Origin: Fibrobacterota bacterium
GTDB lineage: Bacteria; Fibrobacterota; Fibrobacteria; UBA11236
Length of the DNA: 48,866 bases
Assembly (NCBI GenBank): GCA_019509785.1
Contig: JAEKLQ010000053.1
Span: 1-48,866 of the forward strand
Direction: 5' to 3'
Under the pieces are notes generated by a model. The model was given only the letters and a program-made list of their open reading frames with translations. It was not told the DNA's origin and made no database searches. This document shows positions 33,356 through 42,050 of the stretch, one piece after another. The stretch's first letter is position 1; every line of letters starts with the position of its first letter. The translations under genes were made by a program, and so were the position numbers.

Positions 33356-33364
33356 CCCCGACCT

Positions 33365-34264
33365 ATGCCGGAACTCCCCGAAGTCGAAACCATCGTCCGC
33401 ATGCTGGCCCCCAATGCCCAAGGGCGCCGCATCGCCGCGGCCGAGCTGCGCCTACCGCGCATCCTGTTGGGGATGCCCGCCGCCGAACTCCCCGCCGCCC
33501 TCGCGGGCCGCCGTATCGAACGCGTCCTGCGGCGGGGGAAATATATCGTGGTGGAATTGGAAGGCTGCACCTTGGTCGTCCATCTCGGCATGACGGGCCA
33601 ACTCACCTGGTCCCCCGCGGAGTACAGGGAAACCGAAGGCTTCGCGCGCACCCTTACCGGCCTGGAACGGGCGAAGGGCGTCCATCCCGTCGACAAACAC
33701 ACCCATTTGCTCCTTCATCTCGACGGAGGCGAACGCATCCTTTTCCGGGACCCGCGGACCTTCGGGAAAATCTTCCTGGTTCCGGGCCGCTCCTGGCCGG
33801 AGCATCCGCGCTTGCGCATCCTCGGCGCCGAGCCCCTGGACGTGAAGGTGAAGGCCTTCCTGGCCGAGGCCTTCCCCAGCGACAGCGCCCGGCCCGTCAA
33901 AGCCTTGCTGTTGGATCAATCTTTCCTGGCCGGCGTGGGCAATATCTACGCCGACGAAGCGCTCTTCCGCAGCGGCATCCACCCCCAGGCCAAGGTGCGC
34001 GATCTGAAGGAAGCCCAACGCATCGCGCTGATGGAATCGATCAAGGTCGTACTGCGCAAGGGGATCCGGAACCAGGGCACATCCTTCTCCGATTACCGTA
34101 AACCGGACGGCAGCGAGGGAGGCAACTATGAGCGCTTGCAAGTGTACGGACGGGGAGGCGAACCCTGCCTCGAATGCGGAACGCCTTTAGTGAAATCCGT
34201 AGTCGCCCAACGCGGCACGGTCCATTGCCCAAGTTGCCAACCCGCCCCGAAACGCCGTAGGTAA
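33365..34264 (+). CDS. mutM: Formamidopyrimidine-DNA glycosylase (Fpg/MutM)
   Basis: 299 residues from ATG 33365; MPELPEVETIVRML carries the catalytic Pro2 and Glu3. RRGKYIVVEL has the conserved Lys, HLGMTGQL is the family loop, and LLLDQSFLAGVGNIYADEALFRSGIHP is the helix-two-turn-helix. The C-terminal zinc finger is CLECGTPLVKSVVAQRGTVHCPSCQ. It removes oxidised purines such as 8-oxoguanine from DNA. An upstream in-frame extension (from 33263) lacks family sequence. Its stop codon TAA lies within the GTAAC half of palindrome copy 5. Confidence 0.96.
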   Translation: MPELPEVETIVRMLAPNAQGRRIAAAELRLPRILLGMPAAELPAALAGRRIERVLRRGKYIVVELEGCTLVVHLGMTGQLTWSPAEYRETEGFARTLTGLERAKGVHPVDKHTHLLLHLDGGERILFRDPRTFGKIFLVPGRSWPEHPRLRILGAEPLDVKVKAFLAEAFPSDSARPVKALLLDQSFLAGVGNIYADEALFRSGIHPQAKVRDLKEAQRIALMESIKVVLRKGIRNQGTSFSDYRKPDGSEGGNYERLQVYGRGGEPCLECGTPLVKSVVAQRGTVHCPSCQPAPKRRR

Positions 34265-34276
34265 CGTGCGCGTTAC
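34261..34276. repeat. GTAAC-N6-GTTAC palindrome, copy 5 (over the mutM stop codon)
   Basis: Half-sites at 34261-34265 and 34272-34276, spacer GTGCGC; the most symmetric copy (GGTAAC at 34260-34265, GTTACC at 34272-34277, 18 bp in all with the symmetric spacer-edge bases). Confidence 0.85.
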
Positions 34277-34464
34277 CCTCCCCGGGGGCCAATCGCGCCG
34301 GGCCCCGCAGCCCGAGCCCCATTACTGCGTTCGGGCCGTTCCGTCAAGGGAAAAATGCCGCCAACCGTAACTATAACGGGCAGGCGCAGGCGCCGATAAG
34401 ACGTATATTCGGGGGAAGGCGTTTGCCCCTGGACAAACCCGGGAGCGGAAAGCATACTAGGATT

Positions 34465-34800
34465 ATGAGCGACGGGAACGTGGAGAAAGCCATCCTGGCG
34501 GCCCTGGGGCAGCAAGGCAATCCCCTGCTGGAACGGGTGACCCGGAACAACCAGATCCTGGTGCATAATTTCAAGCATACGGTCGCGCGCACCTGCGAAT
34601 GCCAATTAATGGGCTGCACCGGAAGCTTCGCGATTACCCTGGTGCCCAATCAAGCCTTATATCCGAAATATTGCGAAAACCACCGCACTGAATTCCGCCG
34701 CAAGGATTTCCTGCGCCGCCTATACGAAAAGCCCGGTGTCTACCGTATCCGCGAATTCCGTGTGGCGCTGGGATCCGCGGCCCCTCTCCCTCCGCTCTGA
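34465..34800 (+). CDS. Small Cys-rich, possibly zinc-binding protein
   Basis: 111 residues from ATG 34465 (AGGA three bases upstream; a TTG 14 codons earlier is possible). The middle has C44-E-C46-x4-C51 and, 19 residues later, C70-x2-H73 (TCECQLMGC and YPKYCENHR), a spacing that could bind one zinc ion. The rest is helical and basic (EFRRKDFLRRLYEK, VYRIREFRVAL). I recognise no family. It is followed within six bases by the DUF374 acyltransferase gene. Confidence 0.72.
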   Translation: MSDGNVEKAILAALGQQGNPLLERVTRNNQILVHNFKHTVARTCECQLMGCTGSFAITLVPNQALYPKYCENHRTEFRRKDFLRRLYEKPGVYRIREFRVALGSAAPLPPL

Positions 34801-34805
34801 AAACC

Positions 34806-35420
34806 TTGCGAACCTTGCTGTTGGGTCTCGCGTGCCTCTGGCTCAAGACCCTGCGCCTGCGTTGGCCGGCAGGCTCCGCCTTGCCTGGCGGCGCCGTCAT
34901 CGTCCTCTGGCATGAGCATTTGCCCATTTGCATGCGCGCCTTCGCCGGGCGCGGCATCCACGTACTCATATCCAAGAGCGGGGACGGCGAATGGGCCGCG
35001 CGCGCCTGCGCGCGTATGGGCTACCGCGTGCATCGCGGCTCTTCCTCGGCCACCGCCCGGATATCGGCGGGGGCGCAGGCGAAGGCCTTCGGGGGCTTGC
35101 GGACCTTGGCCCGCGCCGCCGAAACGGGGAAATCCCTCGTCGGCATGGCCTTGGACGGTCCCCGCGGGCCGCGCCGGGAGCCCAAGCCCGGTTCTTTATG
35201 GCTCGCGCGGCGCCTGGGAGTTCCCATCGTCCCCGTGTTCATCGAAGCCCCCAAGGCCTTCCGGCTGGGCACCTGGGACCGCGCCCTCGTTCCGTTCCCG
35301 TTTTCGCGCGTCGAAATAAAGCTGGGATCGCCGGTTTTCCCAGGGTCTACCGACGAATTGGCGCGGGCCATGGAAGATGCGGAAGCGCCGAATCCGGAAA
35401 CCCGTCTTTCCTATATTTAG
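34806..35420 (+). CDS. DUF374-family lysophospholipid acyltransferase-like protein
   Basis: 204 residues, TTG start at 34806 (no ATG; weak ribosome site). The N-terminal hydrophobic stretch (LLLGLACLWLKTLRL) may anchor it. The family pattern is clear: VIVLWHEHLPICMRA with the LPLAT-type His, ISKSGDGEWAARACARMGY, RGSSSATARISAGAQAKA, and ALDGPRGPRREPKPGSLWLARRLGVPIVPV. DUF374 proteins are distant relatives of PlsC/LpxL acyltransferases and are often found near LPS genes. Substrate unknown. The exonuclease gene starts 20 bases downstream. Confidence 0.85.
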   Translation: MRTLLLGLACLWLKTLRLRWPAGSALPGGAVIVLWHEHLPICMRAFAGRGIHVLISKSGDGEWAARACARMGYRVHRGSSSATARISAGAQAKAFGGLRTLARAAETGKSLVGMALDGPRGPRREPKPGSLWLARRLGVPIVPVFIEAPKAFRLGTWDRALVPFPFSRVEIKLGSPVFPGSTDELARAMEDAEAPNPETRLSYI

Positions 35421-35440
35421 TCTCCGCTCAGGAGGATCGC

Positions 35441-36085
35441 TTGCTTCCCTTCGTCACCATGGTCGCCTTCGACGTCGAAACCACAGGGCTCGATCCGGAC
35501 AAAGAAGACTTGCTCGAAATCGCGGGAGTGAAATTCACGTTCGAAAAACGCGACGGCAAGCTTGCCACCAAGGAGATCTCGCAGTATTGCAGCCTGGTCA
35601 GGCCCTCCAAGCTCATCCCCGAAGACGCAACGCGCGTCAACAATATCACGAATCAAATGGTGGAGAACGCTCCGGACCAGAAGCCCGTGCTCCAGGCATT
35701 CCTCCGCTTCTGCGGGCTCAGCCCCATCCTGGTCGCGCATAACGCCTCCTTCGACGCGGCCTTCCTGGGCAAAGCCATCCGCAAGCAGGGCCTGGTGATG
35801 CCCCAGAATCCCATCATCGACAGCCTCAAATTCATCCGCAAAATCATGCCCGAATACGCTTCCCACAAGCTTAGCGAGATCGCGCGCAAGCTCGGGGATC
35901 AAACCGGAATGGTACTGAACCGCGGGGAGCTGCATCGCGCCACTTATGATTGCGTGGTGCTCAAAGAGGTCATGTGCACGTGCCTGCGCAAGCGTTATCA
36001 GGACAAGGACCTCGCGATGGATCAAGCGGTGAAATCCTTCGAAAGCGTACACGGAGCGCCTTTGAGCTTCGCGCAATTCGCCTGA
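35441..36085 (+). CDS. DnaQ-like DEDDh 3'-5' exonuclease
   Basis: 214 residues from the TTG at 35441, which has GGAGG five bases upstream. The exonuclease motifs are Exo I FDVETTGLDPD (Asp, Glu), Exo II VAHNASFDAAFL (Asp), and Exo III HRATYDCVVLKEV (His, Asp), so the protein is a DEDDh enzyme like the proofreading epsilon subunit of DNA polymerase III or an RNase T-like nuclease. Whether it is the replicative epsilon subunit cannot be told; it lacks an obvious alpha-binding C-terminal motif. It lies next to mutM and the DUF374 gene. Confidence 0.88.
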   Translation: MLPFVTMVAFDVETTGLDPDKEDLLEIAGVKFTFEKRDGKLATKEISQYCSLVRPSKLIPEDATRVNNITNQMVENAPDQKPVLQAFLRFCGLSPILVAHNASFDAAFLGKAIRKQGLVMPQNPIIDSLKFIRKIMPEYASHKLSEIARKLGDQTGMVLNRGELHRATYDCVVLKEVMCTCLRKRYQDKDLAMDQAVKSFESVHGAPLSFAQFA

Positions 36086-36129
36086 TAACGCCGGATTCAT
36101 TTACACTCTTCCGCCGTAGTGCGCGAATT

Positions 36130-36158
36130 TTGCGTTATTGGGTGATCCTCTTTTAAAA
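36130..36158 (+). promoter_or_regulatory. Possible sigma-70 promoter for the TPR gene
   Basis: TTGCGT (36130-36135) and TTAAAA (36153-36158) are 17 bases apart, giving a leader of about 100 bases. Match to consensus is moderate. Confidence 0.4.
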
Positions 36159-36203
36159 ATGGGGCTCTCCCTGCGGATCCTTATTTGTTTAGTTTTCAGA
36201 CGT

Positions 36204-36251
36204 CAGACCGGCATCGGGTCTCGGCTCCTCGCGAGCCAAGGCCCGAGTCTG
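36204..36251 (+). promoter_or_regulatory. Three-tier hairpin in the leader of the TPR gene
   Basis: CAGAC (36204-36208) pairs with GTCTG (36247-36251); after a 5-base bulge TCGGG (36214-36218) pairs with CCCGA (36242-36246); then, past a 4x4 internal loop, GGCTC (36223-36227) pairs with GAGCC (36233-36237). The outer stem ends at the Shine-Dalgarno GGAAGGA. No T-run, so not a terminator. Confidence 0.55.
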
Positions 36252-36264
36252 GAAGGATGTCTCT

Positions 36265-39015
36265 ATGTTCTATCGCCCCCGCATTGGAATCCGCCTCCTT
36301 GCGGCCTGGGGTTTGTCCCTCTTAGCCTGCGTTTCCGCCGTCCGCGCCGCGAACGGTGACGCGACCGCCGCAGCCGGAGATTCCGCCGCCGGATCATCCG
36401 CAGCGCTGCTTCAGGACATCCGTCCCGTGTTGGCGCATGCCTATCCGGGTATCGACACCATTGCTTTGCTCGAGCGCATCGCGGGGCGACTCAAATGGGG
36501 GGAGAAGGACGAACGGCTGATCGAGGCGGAGGGCATCCTCTACCTGGATCGCGGGGAATATACCGAAGCGAAAGCTTACTTCGGCCAGCTCGTCGCGCCC
36601 CGGCCCGCCGCCATGTTGTTCATGGCTGAAACGTTGGAAGGTTGCGGGGATGGTTACGAGGCCGCCGCATGGCGCTTACGCGCGGCGCGGGCCCTACCGG
36701 CCACCGATCCCGCGTCCATCGTCCTGTATCAACGTTACCTCGCCATCCGGACCGGCGATGGGCAAGCCGAAGTGGAATTGGCCGGCCGCATGGAAGCGCA
36801 AATGCGTTTCGGCGAAGCCATGGACCTTTATTGGAAGCAACGGGATCGTTTGGCGAAGGACACAGGGGCCGCCGGACGCGCGGCGGACTTGCTCGCGATC
36901 CATGGACGGCTCGCCGATGCCGCCGTCCTGGTGGTCCAAGCGCGCGTGGAAGATCCCACGAATAAAGCATTAGGCGCCCGGCTCGCGAACATCCACCTAG
37001 CCATGGGGGATAAGGCCGCTGCCGCCGCCATCTGGTCCGAAATCTGGTCCCGCGACCCGGCCGATAGCGCTGCGCTCCGCCATGCGCTTTCCATCCTGGA
37101 AGGCGCAGGCGCGGCCGGCGAGGGCGCCTTGAATGGATTGCTCGTAAAGGCCATGGCACGGGACAACGCCTCCGCGGACCTGCATTTCCGCATGGCCGGG
37201 CTGTTGCTGAAGTCCGGGGATCGCAAAGCGGCCTATGCCCATCTCGAGCTCGCCTTACGCGCATCTCCCGGTAATACCGTATACCTTGAGCGCTTGCCCG
37301 AGGCCATCGAAGGCGACAGCCTGATCCGGGCGCATGCCGCCCTTTTGGAAGAACGTTTCGAAAAGGATGCCGCTTCGCCCCGGCTGGACTTGCTGGCGGC
37401 CCGCGCCTACAGCCTCGCGGGAAATCGGCCGAGCGCTTGTCGGGCCTGGACGCGCCTGGCGGAATTGGAACCGAAGTCGCTGGAAGGACGGCGCGACGCT
37501 TTCCAGGATCTCGCCGCCTGCGGCGATCCGGCTTCGCTGGGCCTGGCCATGCTCATCGGTTCCAAGCAACTTGCCTTGGGCTTCGACCGCGAAACCGGAC
37601 GAACCATGATCGCCCTCGCCCTGCAATCGCGGAACTTCCCCGTGGCGGCCGGATATGCCGCCCGCTTGGCCGCCGAATACCCGGACGATGCATCGCATTC
37701 CTTGGAGGCCGCCAAGGCCTTGCTCGCGGCGGGAAAAGAGGCCGAAGCCCGCCAGGTTCTGACCGCCATCGCCGGGCATGCGTCCCTCCCGGAAGCCGAC
37801 TTCCTCCTGGGCCGCTCGTATTGGGCCGCGCAGGCGTGGGACTCGGCCATCCCGCGGCTGCGCGCCGCCCGCGATTCCTTTCCCGAAGCGGGCCCCATGC
37901 TGGCGGAATGCCTGCTCGCAAGCAAGGATTACCCCGGCGCGGCCTCGGCTTACGAAACCCATTTCGCCCGCACCGGAAACAAGGAATCCTTGCGGGCCGC
38001 CGCGCGCATGCGCCGCCTTGCCGGGGATCTTCCCAAGGAAAAGGAAGCCTTGCAGTCCTTGCAAGACAGCGCTTGGGCGAGCGAAGCCGAGCGCCTTCGC
38101 CTCGGCCTGGTCAAGGCCGCCACGGGCGATGGGCGCGGCGCGATGGCGATCTACGCGGATCTCTTCCGTGGCCGTACCGTATTGCCCGCGGGAGAGCGCG
38201 AAGGAGAAGGGTGGAGCGAAGCCGCCCTGCAATACGGCATGCAAATGGCCCACGACGGCCAACTGGACAAGGCCATAGCCGCCTTGGGTCTAGGCCTGAA
38301 GGCCGCGACGCCGAAGATGCCCGGCCTCACGGAATCGTGGTTGCGGTTGGGTGAGTGCTTGGCGGAGAAGAAGCAATGGCGGGAGGCCTATGCCGCTTAC
38401 GCCTCCGCCTTGACCTCGGACTCCGCATCGGATGAGGCCGCCGTGGAAATGCTCAACACCGCCAAACGCTTCGACGGTAAGCCGGAACTGGCCGCGGCTT
38501 ACAGCGCCGTATACCGGGTCGATTCCCTGAATCCCGAAGCCAATGCGGCCATGGGAGCGGTGCGCCAAGCGGCCCATGAATACGGCGAGGCCGCCCGGCA
38601 CTACCGCCGCGTGGCGGAAGCGCATCCGACGGACGCCTCGGCATGGGAAAACCTCGGCAATGCCCTGGCGCTGGTCCCGGATTTGAAGGCCGCCAGCGGC
38701 GCCTTGCAGACCGCCATCGATTTGGGGGCGCAATCGGACGAGGTATATATCAATCGGGCGCGGGCCTATCGAGCCGAAGGCGAAAAGAAAATGGCCGCCT
38801 CCATCGTGCAATTCCTCCTAAGCCGGGATCCGCGCGACTATCTGGCTGTGCTCTGGTCGGCCAAATTCGCCGAGGAGGACGGCTATGCCGAGGTGGCCTC
38901 CGACCTGTTCCGCAAGACGGCCAAGCTGCAAGCCCCCCGTTCTTCCTGGCCCGAGCTCACCCAGGCCCGCGCCGCGGCGCCCCGGGAAACCAAGACCGCG
39001 GCCCGTCCCGATTGA
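36265..39015 (+). CDS. Large secreted TPR-repeat protein
   Basis: 916 residues from ATG 36265, with GGAAGGA seven bases upstream. A signal peptide (RLLAAWGLSLLACVSAVRAANG) leads. The rest is an almost continuous array of helical pairs of tetratricopeptide type, for example LHFRMAGLLLKSGDRKAAYAHLELALRASPGNTVYL, ALQYGMQMAHDGQLDKAIAALGLGLKAA and AWENLGNALALVPDLKAASGALQTAIDLG (patterns, not full motifs). The repeats suggest a periplasmic or outer-membrane scaffold, perhaps for envelope assembly. A distinct function cannot be named. lspA follows 54 bases later. The leader carries a structured hairpin. Confidence 0.85.
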   Translation: MFYRPRIGIRLLAAWGLSLLACVSAVRAANGDATAAAGDSAAGSSAALLQDIRPVLAHAYPGIDTIALLERIAGRLKWGEKDERLIEAEGILYLDRGEYTEAKAYFGQLVAPRPAAMLFMAETLEGCGDGYEAAAWRLRAARALPATDPASIVLYQRYLAIRTGDGQAEVELAGRMEAQMRFGEAMDLYWKQRDRLAKDTGAAGRAADLLAIHGRLADAAVLVVQARVEDPTNKALGARLANIHLAMGDKAAAAAIWSEIWSRDPADSAALRHALSILEGAGAAGEGALNGLLVKAMARDNASADLHFRMAGLLLKSGDRKAAYAHLELALRASPGNTVYLERLPEAIEGDSLIRAHAALLEERFEKDAASPRLDLLAARAYSLAGNRPSACRAWTRLAELEPKSLEGRRDAFQDLAACGDPASLGLAMLIGSKQLALGFDRETGRTMIALALQSRNFPVAAGYAARLAAEYPDDASHSLEAAKALLAAGKEAEARQVLTAIAGHASLPEADFLLGRSYWAAQAWDSAIPRLRAARDSFPEAGPMLAECLLASKDYPGAASAYETHFARTGNKESLRAAARMRRLAGDLPKEKEALQSLQDSAWASEAERLRLGLVKAATGDGRGAMAIYADLFRGRTVLPAGEREGEGWSEAALQYGMQMAHDGQLDKAIAALGLGLKAATPKMPGLTESWLRLGECLAEKKQWREAYAAYASALTSDSASDEAAVEMLNTAKRFDGKPELAAAYSAVYRVDSLNPEANAAMGAVRQAAHEYGEAARHYRRVAEAHPTDASAWENLGNALALVPDLKAASGALQTAIDLGAQSDEVYINRARAYRAEGEKKMAASIVQFLLSRDPRDYLAVLWSAKFAEEDGYAEVASDLFRKTAKLQAPRSSWPELTQARAAAPRETKTAARPD

Positions 39016-39069
39016 TTCGGGCGGATCCGGCTTGTCGCCCCGGCCGCGATTTCGCTAGATTGCAATAGA

Positions 39070-39594
39070 ATGCTGGAACAATCCCCTTCCACGGCCGCCT
39101 TCCGGTCCCTGCTCCGTTGGATAGCGCTCAGCGCCCTGCTCTTGGCGGGGTGCCGCGCCGACATGGCCACCAAGGCATGGGCCAAAGGGTCCATCCAGGA
39201 AAGGCCGATGACCGTAGTGCCCCAGATGCTCGAGCTCCGCTACGCCGAGAACCGCGCCATCGCCTTCAGCATGTTGCACAATCTTCCGGACAAATCCCGC
39301 GCGCCCCTGGTATTGGGTTTGAGCTCGCTGGCGCTGGCCGCCTTGCTATCCCTCATCTGGAGCATGCGCAGGCAAGGCGTGGCCCGCCTCGTCCCTTTGG
39401 CGCTCATCCTCGCCGGGGCGTTGGGAAATCTGCAGGATCGCCTCGCCCATGGTTACGTGGTCGACTTCGTATACGTGCATTGGCGCGACCGCTGGGACTT
39501 CCCCGTCTTCAATCTGGCCGATTCGTTGATCACGGTCGGAACCGTATTGCTGCTGGTCGAATTCGTTTTCCGCCCCGCTTCGGACCAGCGCTGA
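39070..39594 (+). CDS. lspA: Lipoprotein signal peptidase (LspA)
   Basis: 174 residues; cleaves diacylated prolipoproteins in the inner membrane. About four transmembrane segments. The two catalytic Asp are in GNLQDRLAHGYVVDFV and NLADSLITVGTVLL; DMATKAWAKG near the N-terminus and ENRAIAFSM match the family. The first membrane segment reads LLLAGCRAD, which looks like a lipobox but aligns with the start of LspA. No good ribosome site precedes the ATG. The several lipoproteins in the window would be substrates. Confidence 0.93.
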   Translation: MLEQSPSTAAFRSLLRWIALSALLLAGCRADMATKAWAKGSIQERPMTVVPQMLELRYAENRAIAFSMLHNLPDKSRAPLVLGLSSLALAALLSLIWSMRRQGVARLVPLALILAGALGNLQDRLAHGYVVDFVYVHWRDRWDFPVFNLADSLITVGTVLLLVEFVFRPASDQR

Positions 39595-39679
39595 TTCGTT
39601 AAGGGATAAAAAGCCCGTTCACGGAGTCACCGTGAGGCTGAATACGGAAGGGCCGGAATGGAAAGCGCCGAAAAAGAAA

Positions 39680-39703
39680 AACCGGGCCCGATTGGGTCCG
39701 GTT
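39680..39703 (-). terminator. Intrinsic terminator of rpmB
   Basis: On the minus strand AACCGG-A-CCC pairs with GGG-C-CCGGTT (one mismatch), 4-base loop, followed by TTTCTTTTTC. Lies 22 bases after the rpmB stop. Confidence 0.85.
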
Positions 39704-39725
39704 CCTGAGGACTAAGGCGTTTGGA

Positions 39726-39962
39726 TTATTCGGCCTTGCAGAGCTCGTCGGCGCGCTTCAGGGCGGCTTCGATGCCGTTCTTGGCGATGAAGCGAAGGCC
39801 CGCGCCGCTCACCTTGAGGGTGATCCAGCGCTTTTCGTTGGCGAGCCAGAAACGCTTCTTGTGCAGGTTGGGCTGGAAGAACTTCCGGGTATGGTTCATG
39901 GCATGGGAAACCTGATTGCCCTTCTGCCTTCTCTTCCCGGTCACGTCGCAAATGCGGCTCAT
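39726..39962 (-). CDS. rpmB: Ribosomal protein bL28
   Basis: 78 residues from ATG 39962 with GAGG upstream. [33 protein letters not shown] is the conserved L28 N-terminus, followed by [31 protein letters not shown]. Large-subunit ribosomal protein. It stands alone here (L33 often accompanies it elsewhere). It is bracketed by its own promoter and terminator, so it is monocistronic. Confidence 0.95.
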   Translation of the reverse strand: MSRICDVTGKRRQKGNQVSHAMNHTRKFFQPNLHKKRFWLANEKRWITLKVSGAGLRFIAKNGIEAALKRADELCKAE

Positions 39963-40021
39963 GAAAAACCTCGCCTCTTGGCTGATACCAGCTGAAAACT
40001 GGGTGAAAACTTGGAGGGACA

Positions 40022-40027
40022 ATTATA
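40022..40027 (-). promoter_or_regulatory. -10 element of the rpmB promoter
   Basis: TATAAT on the minus strand (40027-40022), 60 bases upstream of the rpmB ATG; the -35 at 17 bases (CTGGAA) is weak. Confidence 0.5.
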
Positions 40028-40053
40028 GAAAAAAGTCCCGTGGATTCCAGGGA

Positions 40054-41118
40054 TCAGGGGCCAACACCTAATAATCTAAGGATATCGGCCACCCCCGCGG
40101 CCTGAAGCGGCTCCATGGACTTACCGGCCAATGCCTGCAAATCTTCCCCGAAATCGGCCTTTTTAAAGCGTTCCAAGGGGATCTCCCGGCCCATTCCCCG
40201 CCCCTCCACCAAACCCTTGAGGAGTTCGAATTCGGCGAAATCCTTGCGGCCCAGGAACAGGACCGGTTTGGCCGAGGCCAGGCATTCCGCCACCAGGCCG
40301 TACCCCAGTTTGCCGATTACCAAGTCGCAGGACGCGTTCAGGTCCGAATAACGGAAGGACAAATCCTTCTTGAGGAAGCGGTAATTGGCCGGCGCCCCTT
40401 CCAAGGGATACAGCCCCATGAACTCCCAATCCGGATAGCGCGCGAGGCGATGCCAGTCCACTCCCTCCAACCCGAAACTGCCCACGTAGATGAGGGCCCA
40501 TTTCTTTTGCGGATCGAAACCGAAGCGGCGGGCGAACTCCTCGCGGCGGGATTGCCCCGGGCGGCAAATCATCCCCACCGATTCCGCGGATAACGAGACA
40601 TCGCCGGCCATATGCGGAAACATGCGGAGATGCCGATCAGCCAAGGCGTAATCTTCGCGCATGCGCGCGAGCATGCCCAGGTAACGGGGGTATTTCGCGA
40701 CGTAAGGGCCGTAGATGTCCAACCAAGTGAAGTTACAAACGCACCAGGCCGGGACCCCGGCGGCGCGGGCGATGGGGAAAGCCAGGGGCGGAGTGTCGCC
40801 GACGACCAGGTCGGTCCCGGCGGCGCGCAGCATCGGCGCGAAGCGCGCGACCTGATCGCTCCGGCCCGACTCGATGCCGGCGTAACGCTCCAACGTGGCT
40901 TCCACGTCCACTTCCACGGTATCGGTCTGGAGGCAACCGCAGTCGATCTCGCAAGGGATCACGCGTACCTCTCGGCGCACCTCGTCGCGGAAGAAGGACT
41001 CGGGAACCGAGGTATAGATATCGACGGAGACGTGGGCGGGCAGGGCCTCGATCAGGGCCGACTGGCGTACGGCATGGCCGAAGCCATGTCCCGAGAGGAA
41101 GAAGGCGACGCGCTTCAA
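40054..41118 (-). CDS. Glycosyltransferase-like protein, related to the N-terminal domain of plant arabinokinase
   Basis: 354 residues, TTG start at 41118 overlapping the ispH stop (TTGA). It begins RVAFFLSGHGFGHAVRQSALIEAL, then VRVIPCEIDCGCLQTDTVEVD, ADRHLRMFP and CDLVIGKLGYGLVAECLASAKPVLFLGR. These blocks recall the GT-B type domain at the N-terminus of arabinokinase (GHGFGHATR, MLGKIGYGTVSEAL) and distantly MurG. GT-B enzymes transfer sugars from nucleotide donors. Donor and acceptor are not evident. It is the last gene of the ABC-methyltransferase-waaA-ispH-GT operon, so a role in envelope glycan synthesis is likely but inferred. Confidence 0.75.
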   Translation of the reverse strand: MKRVAFFLSGHGFGHAVRQSALIEALPAHVSVDIYTSVPESFFRDEVRREVRVIPCEIDCGCLQTDTVEVDVEATLERYAGIESGRSDQVARFAPMLRAAGTDLVVGDTPPLAFPIARAAGVPAWCVCNFTWLDIYGPYVAKYPRYLGMLARMREDYALADRHLRMFPHMAGDVSLSAESVGMICRPGQSRREEFARRFGFDPQKKWALIYVGSFGLEGVDWHRLARYPDWEFMGLYPLEGAPANYRFLKKDLSFRYSDLNASCDLVIGKLGYGLVAECLASAKPVLFLGRKDFAEFELLKGLVEGRGMGREIPLERFKKADFGEDLQALAGKSMEPLQAAGVADILRLLGVGP

Positions 41119-42050
41119 GCGGGGGCGTTGAGGATGTCGGGCAGGGAAAAGTGCACGTTCTCCTCGAGGATCACGTAGTCCTCGGCGGTCGTGCCGGGAA
41201 CCTCTTTCTGGATCCACCTGACCACGTCCTGCACCAGGTCCTCGGGAGCGGATGCGCCCGAAGAAATGCCGACGTTCTCCACGCCCAGCAGCCATTCGGA
41301 CTTCATGTTCCCGGGGCCGTCGATCAGGTAGGAGGGCTTGCCCATGCGCTCGCCCAGTTCGCGTAGGCGGTTGGAATTGGAACTGTTCGCCGACCCGATC
41401 ACCAAGAGTATGTCCACCAGCTTGGCCATCTCGGTCACCGCCGATTGGCGGTTGGTGGTGGCATAGCACAAATCGCCCTTTTCCGGGCCCTTGATGTTAG
41501 GGAACCGCTGCTTCAGCGCCTTGATGATGTCCTTGGTCTCTTCGATGGAAAGCGTGGTCTGGGTGGTGTAGGCCAGGCCATCCTCATTGACGCCTTCCAG
41601 CTTGCGCACGTCGTCCGGGGTCTCCACCAGGATCATCTTGCCTTCCGGCAACTGGCCCATGGTCCCTACCACTTCGGGATGCCCGGCGTGGCCGATGAGG
41701 ACGATCTGCAATTCGTTCTTGTTATGCCGCATCACCGCGGAATGCACCCGCTTGACCAGCGGGCATGTGGCATCGATGGTGAGAAGCTTGCGGGAATCGG
41801 CTTCCGTGTAGACCGCGGTGGGTACCCCATGCGCGGAGAAGATGGCCACCGAATTGATGGGGACCTCTTCCAATTCCTCGACGAAGACCGCGCCCTTCTC
41901 GCGCAGGCGCGAAACCACGGCCTGGTTATGCACGATTTCGTGCCGTACGTAGACCGGGGCGCCGAAACGCTCCAAGGCCTTTTCGACGATGCTGATGGCC
42001 CGTTGTACGCCGGCGCAGAAGCCGCGGGGGGAAGCCAGGAAGATTTTCAC
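41115..42050 (-). CDS. ispH: 4-hydroxy-3-methylbut-2-enyl diphosphate reductase (IspH)
   Basis: 311 residues; last step of the MEP isoprenoid pathway, making IPP and DMAPP with an Fe-S cluster. The three cluster Cys are Cys12 (ASPRGFCAGVQRA), the one in IDATCPLVKRVH, and the one in DLCYATTNRQSAV. GHAGHPEVVGTMGQ and TQTTLSIEETK are family signatures. GTG start, overlapping the waaA stop as GTGA. The product feeds undecaprenyl phosphate, needed for cell-wall and LPS sugars, which may explain its place in this envelope operon. Confidence 0.96.
   Translation of the reverse strand: MKIFLASPRGFCAGVQRAISIVEKALERFGAPVYVRHEIVHNQAVVSRLREKGAVFVEELEEVPINSVAIFSAHGVPTAVYTEADSRKLLTIDATCPLVKRVHSAVMRHNKNELQIVLIGHAGHPEVVGTMGQLPEGKMILVETPDDVRKLEGVNEDGLAYTTQTTLSIEETKDIIKALKQRFPNIKGPEKGDLCYATTNRQSAVTEMAKLVDILLVIGSANSSNSNRLRELGERMGKPSYLIDGPGNMKSEWLLGVENVGISSGASAPEDLVQDVVRWIQKEVPGTTAEDYVILEENVHFSLPDILNAPA

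Noticed and set aside
31518-33593. 691-codon plus-strand frame opposite metXW
   Set aside because: Antisense of a well-recognised fusion gene, running into mutM in a wrong frame.
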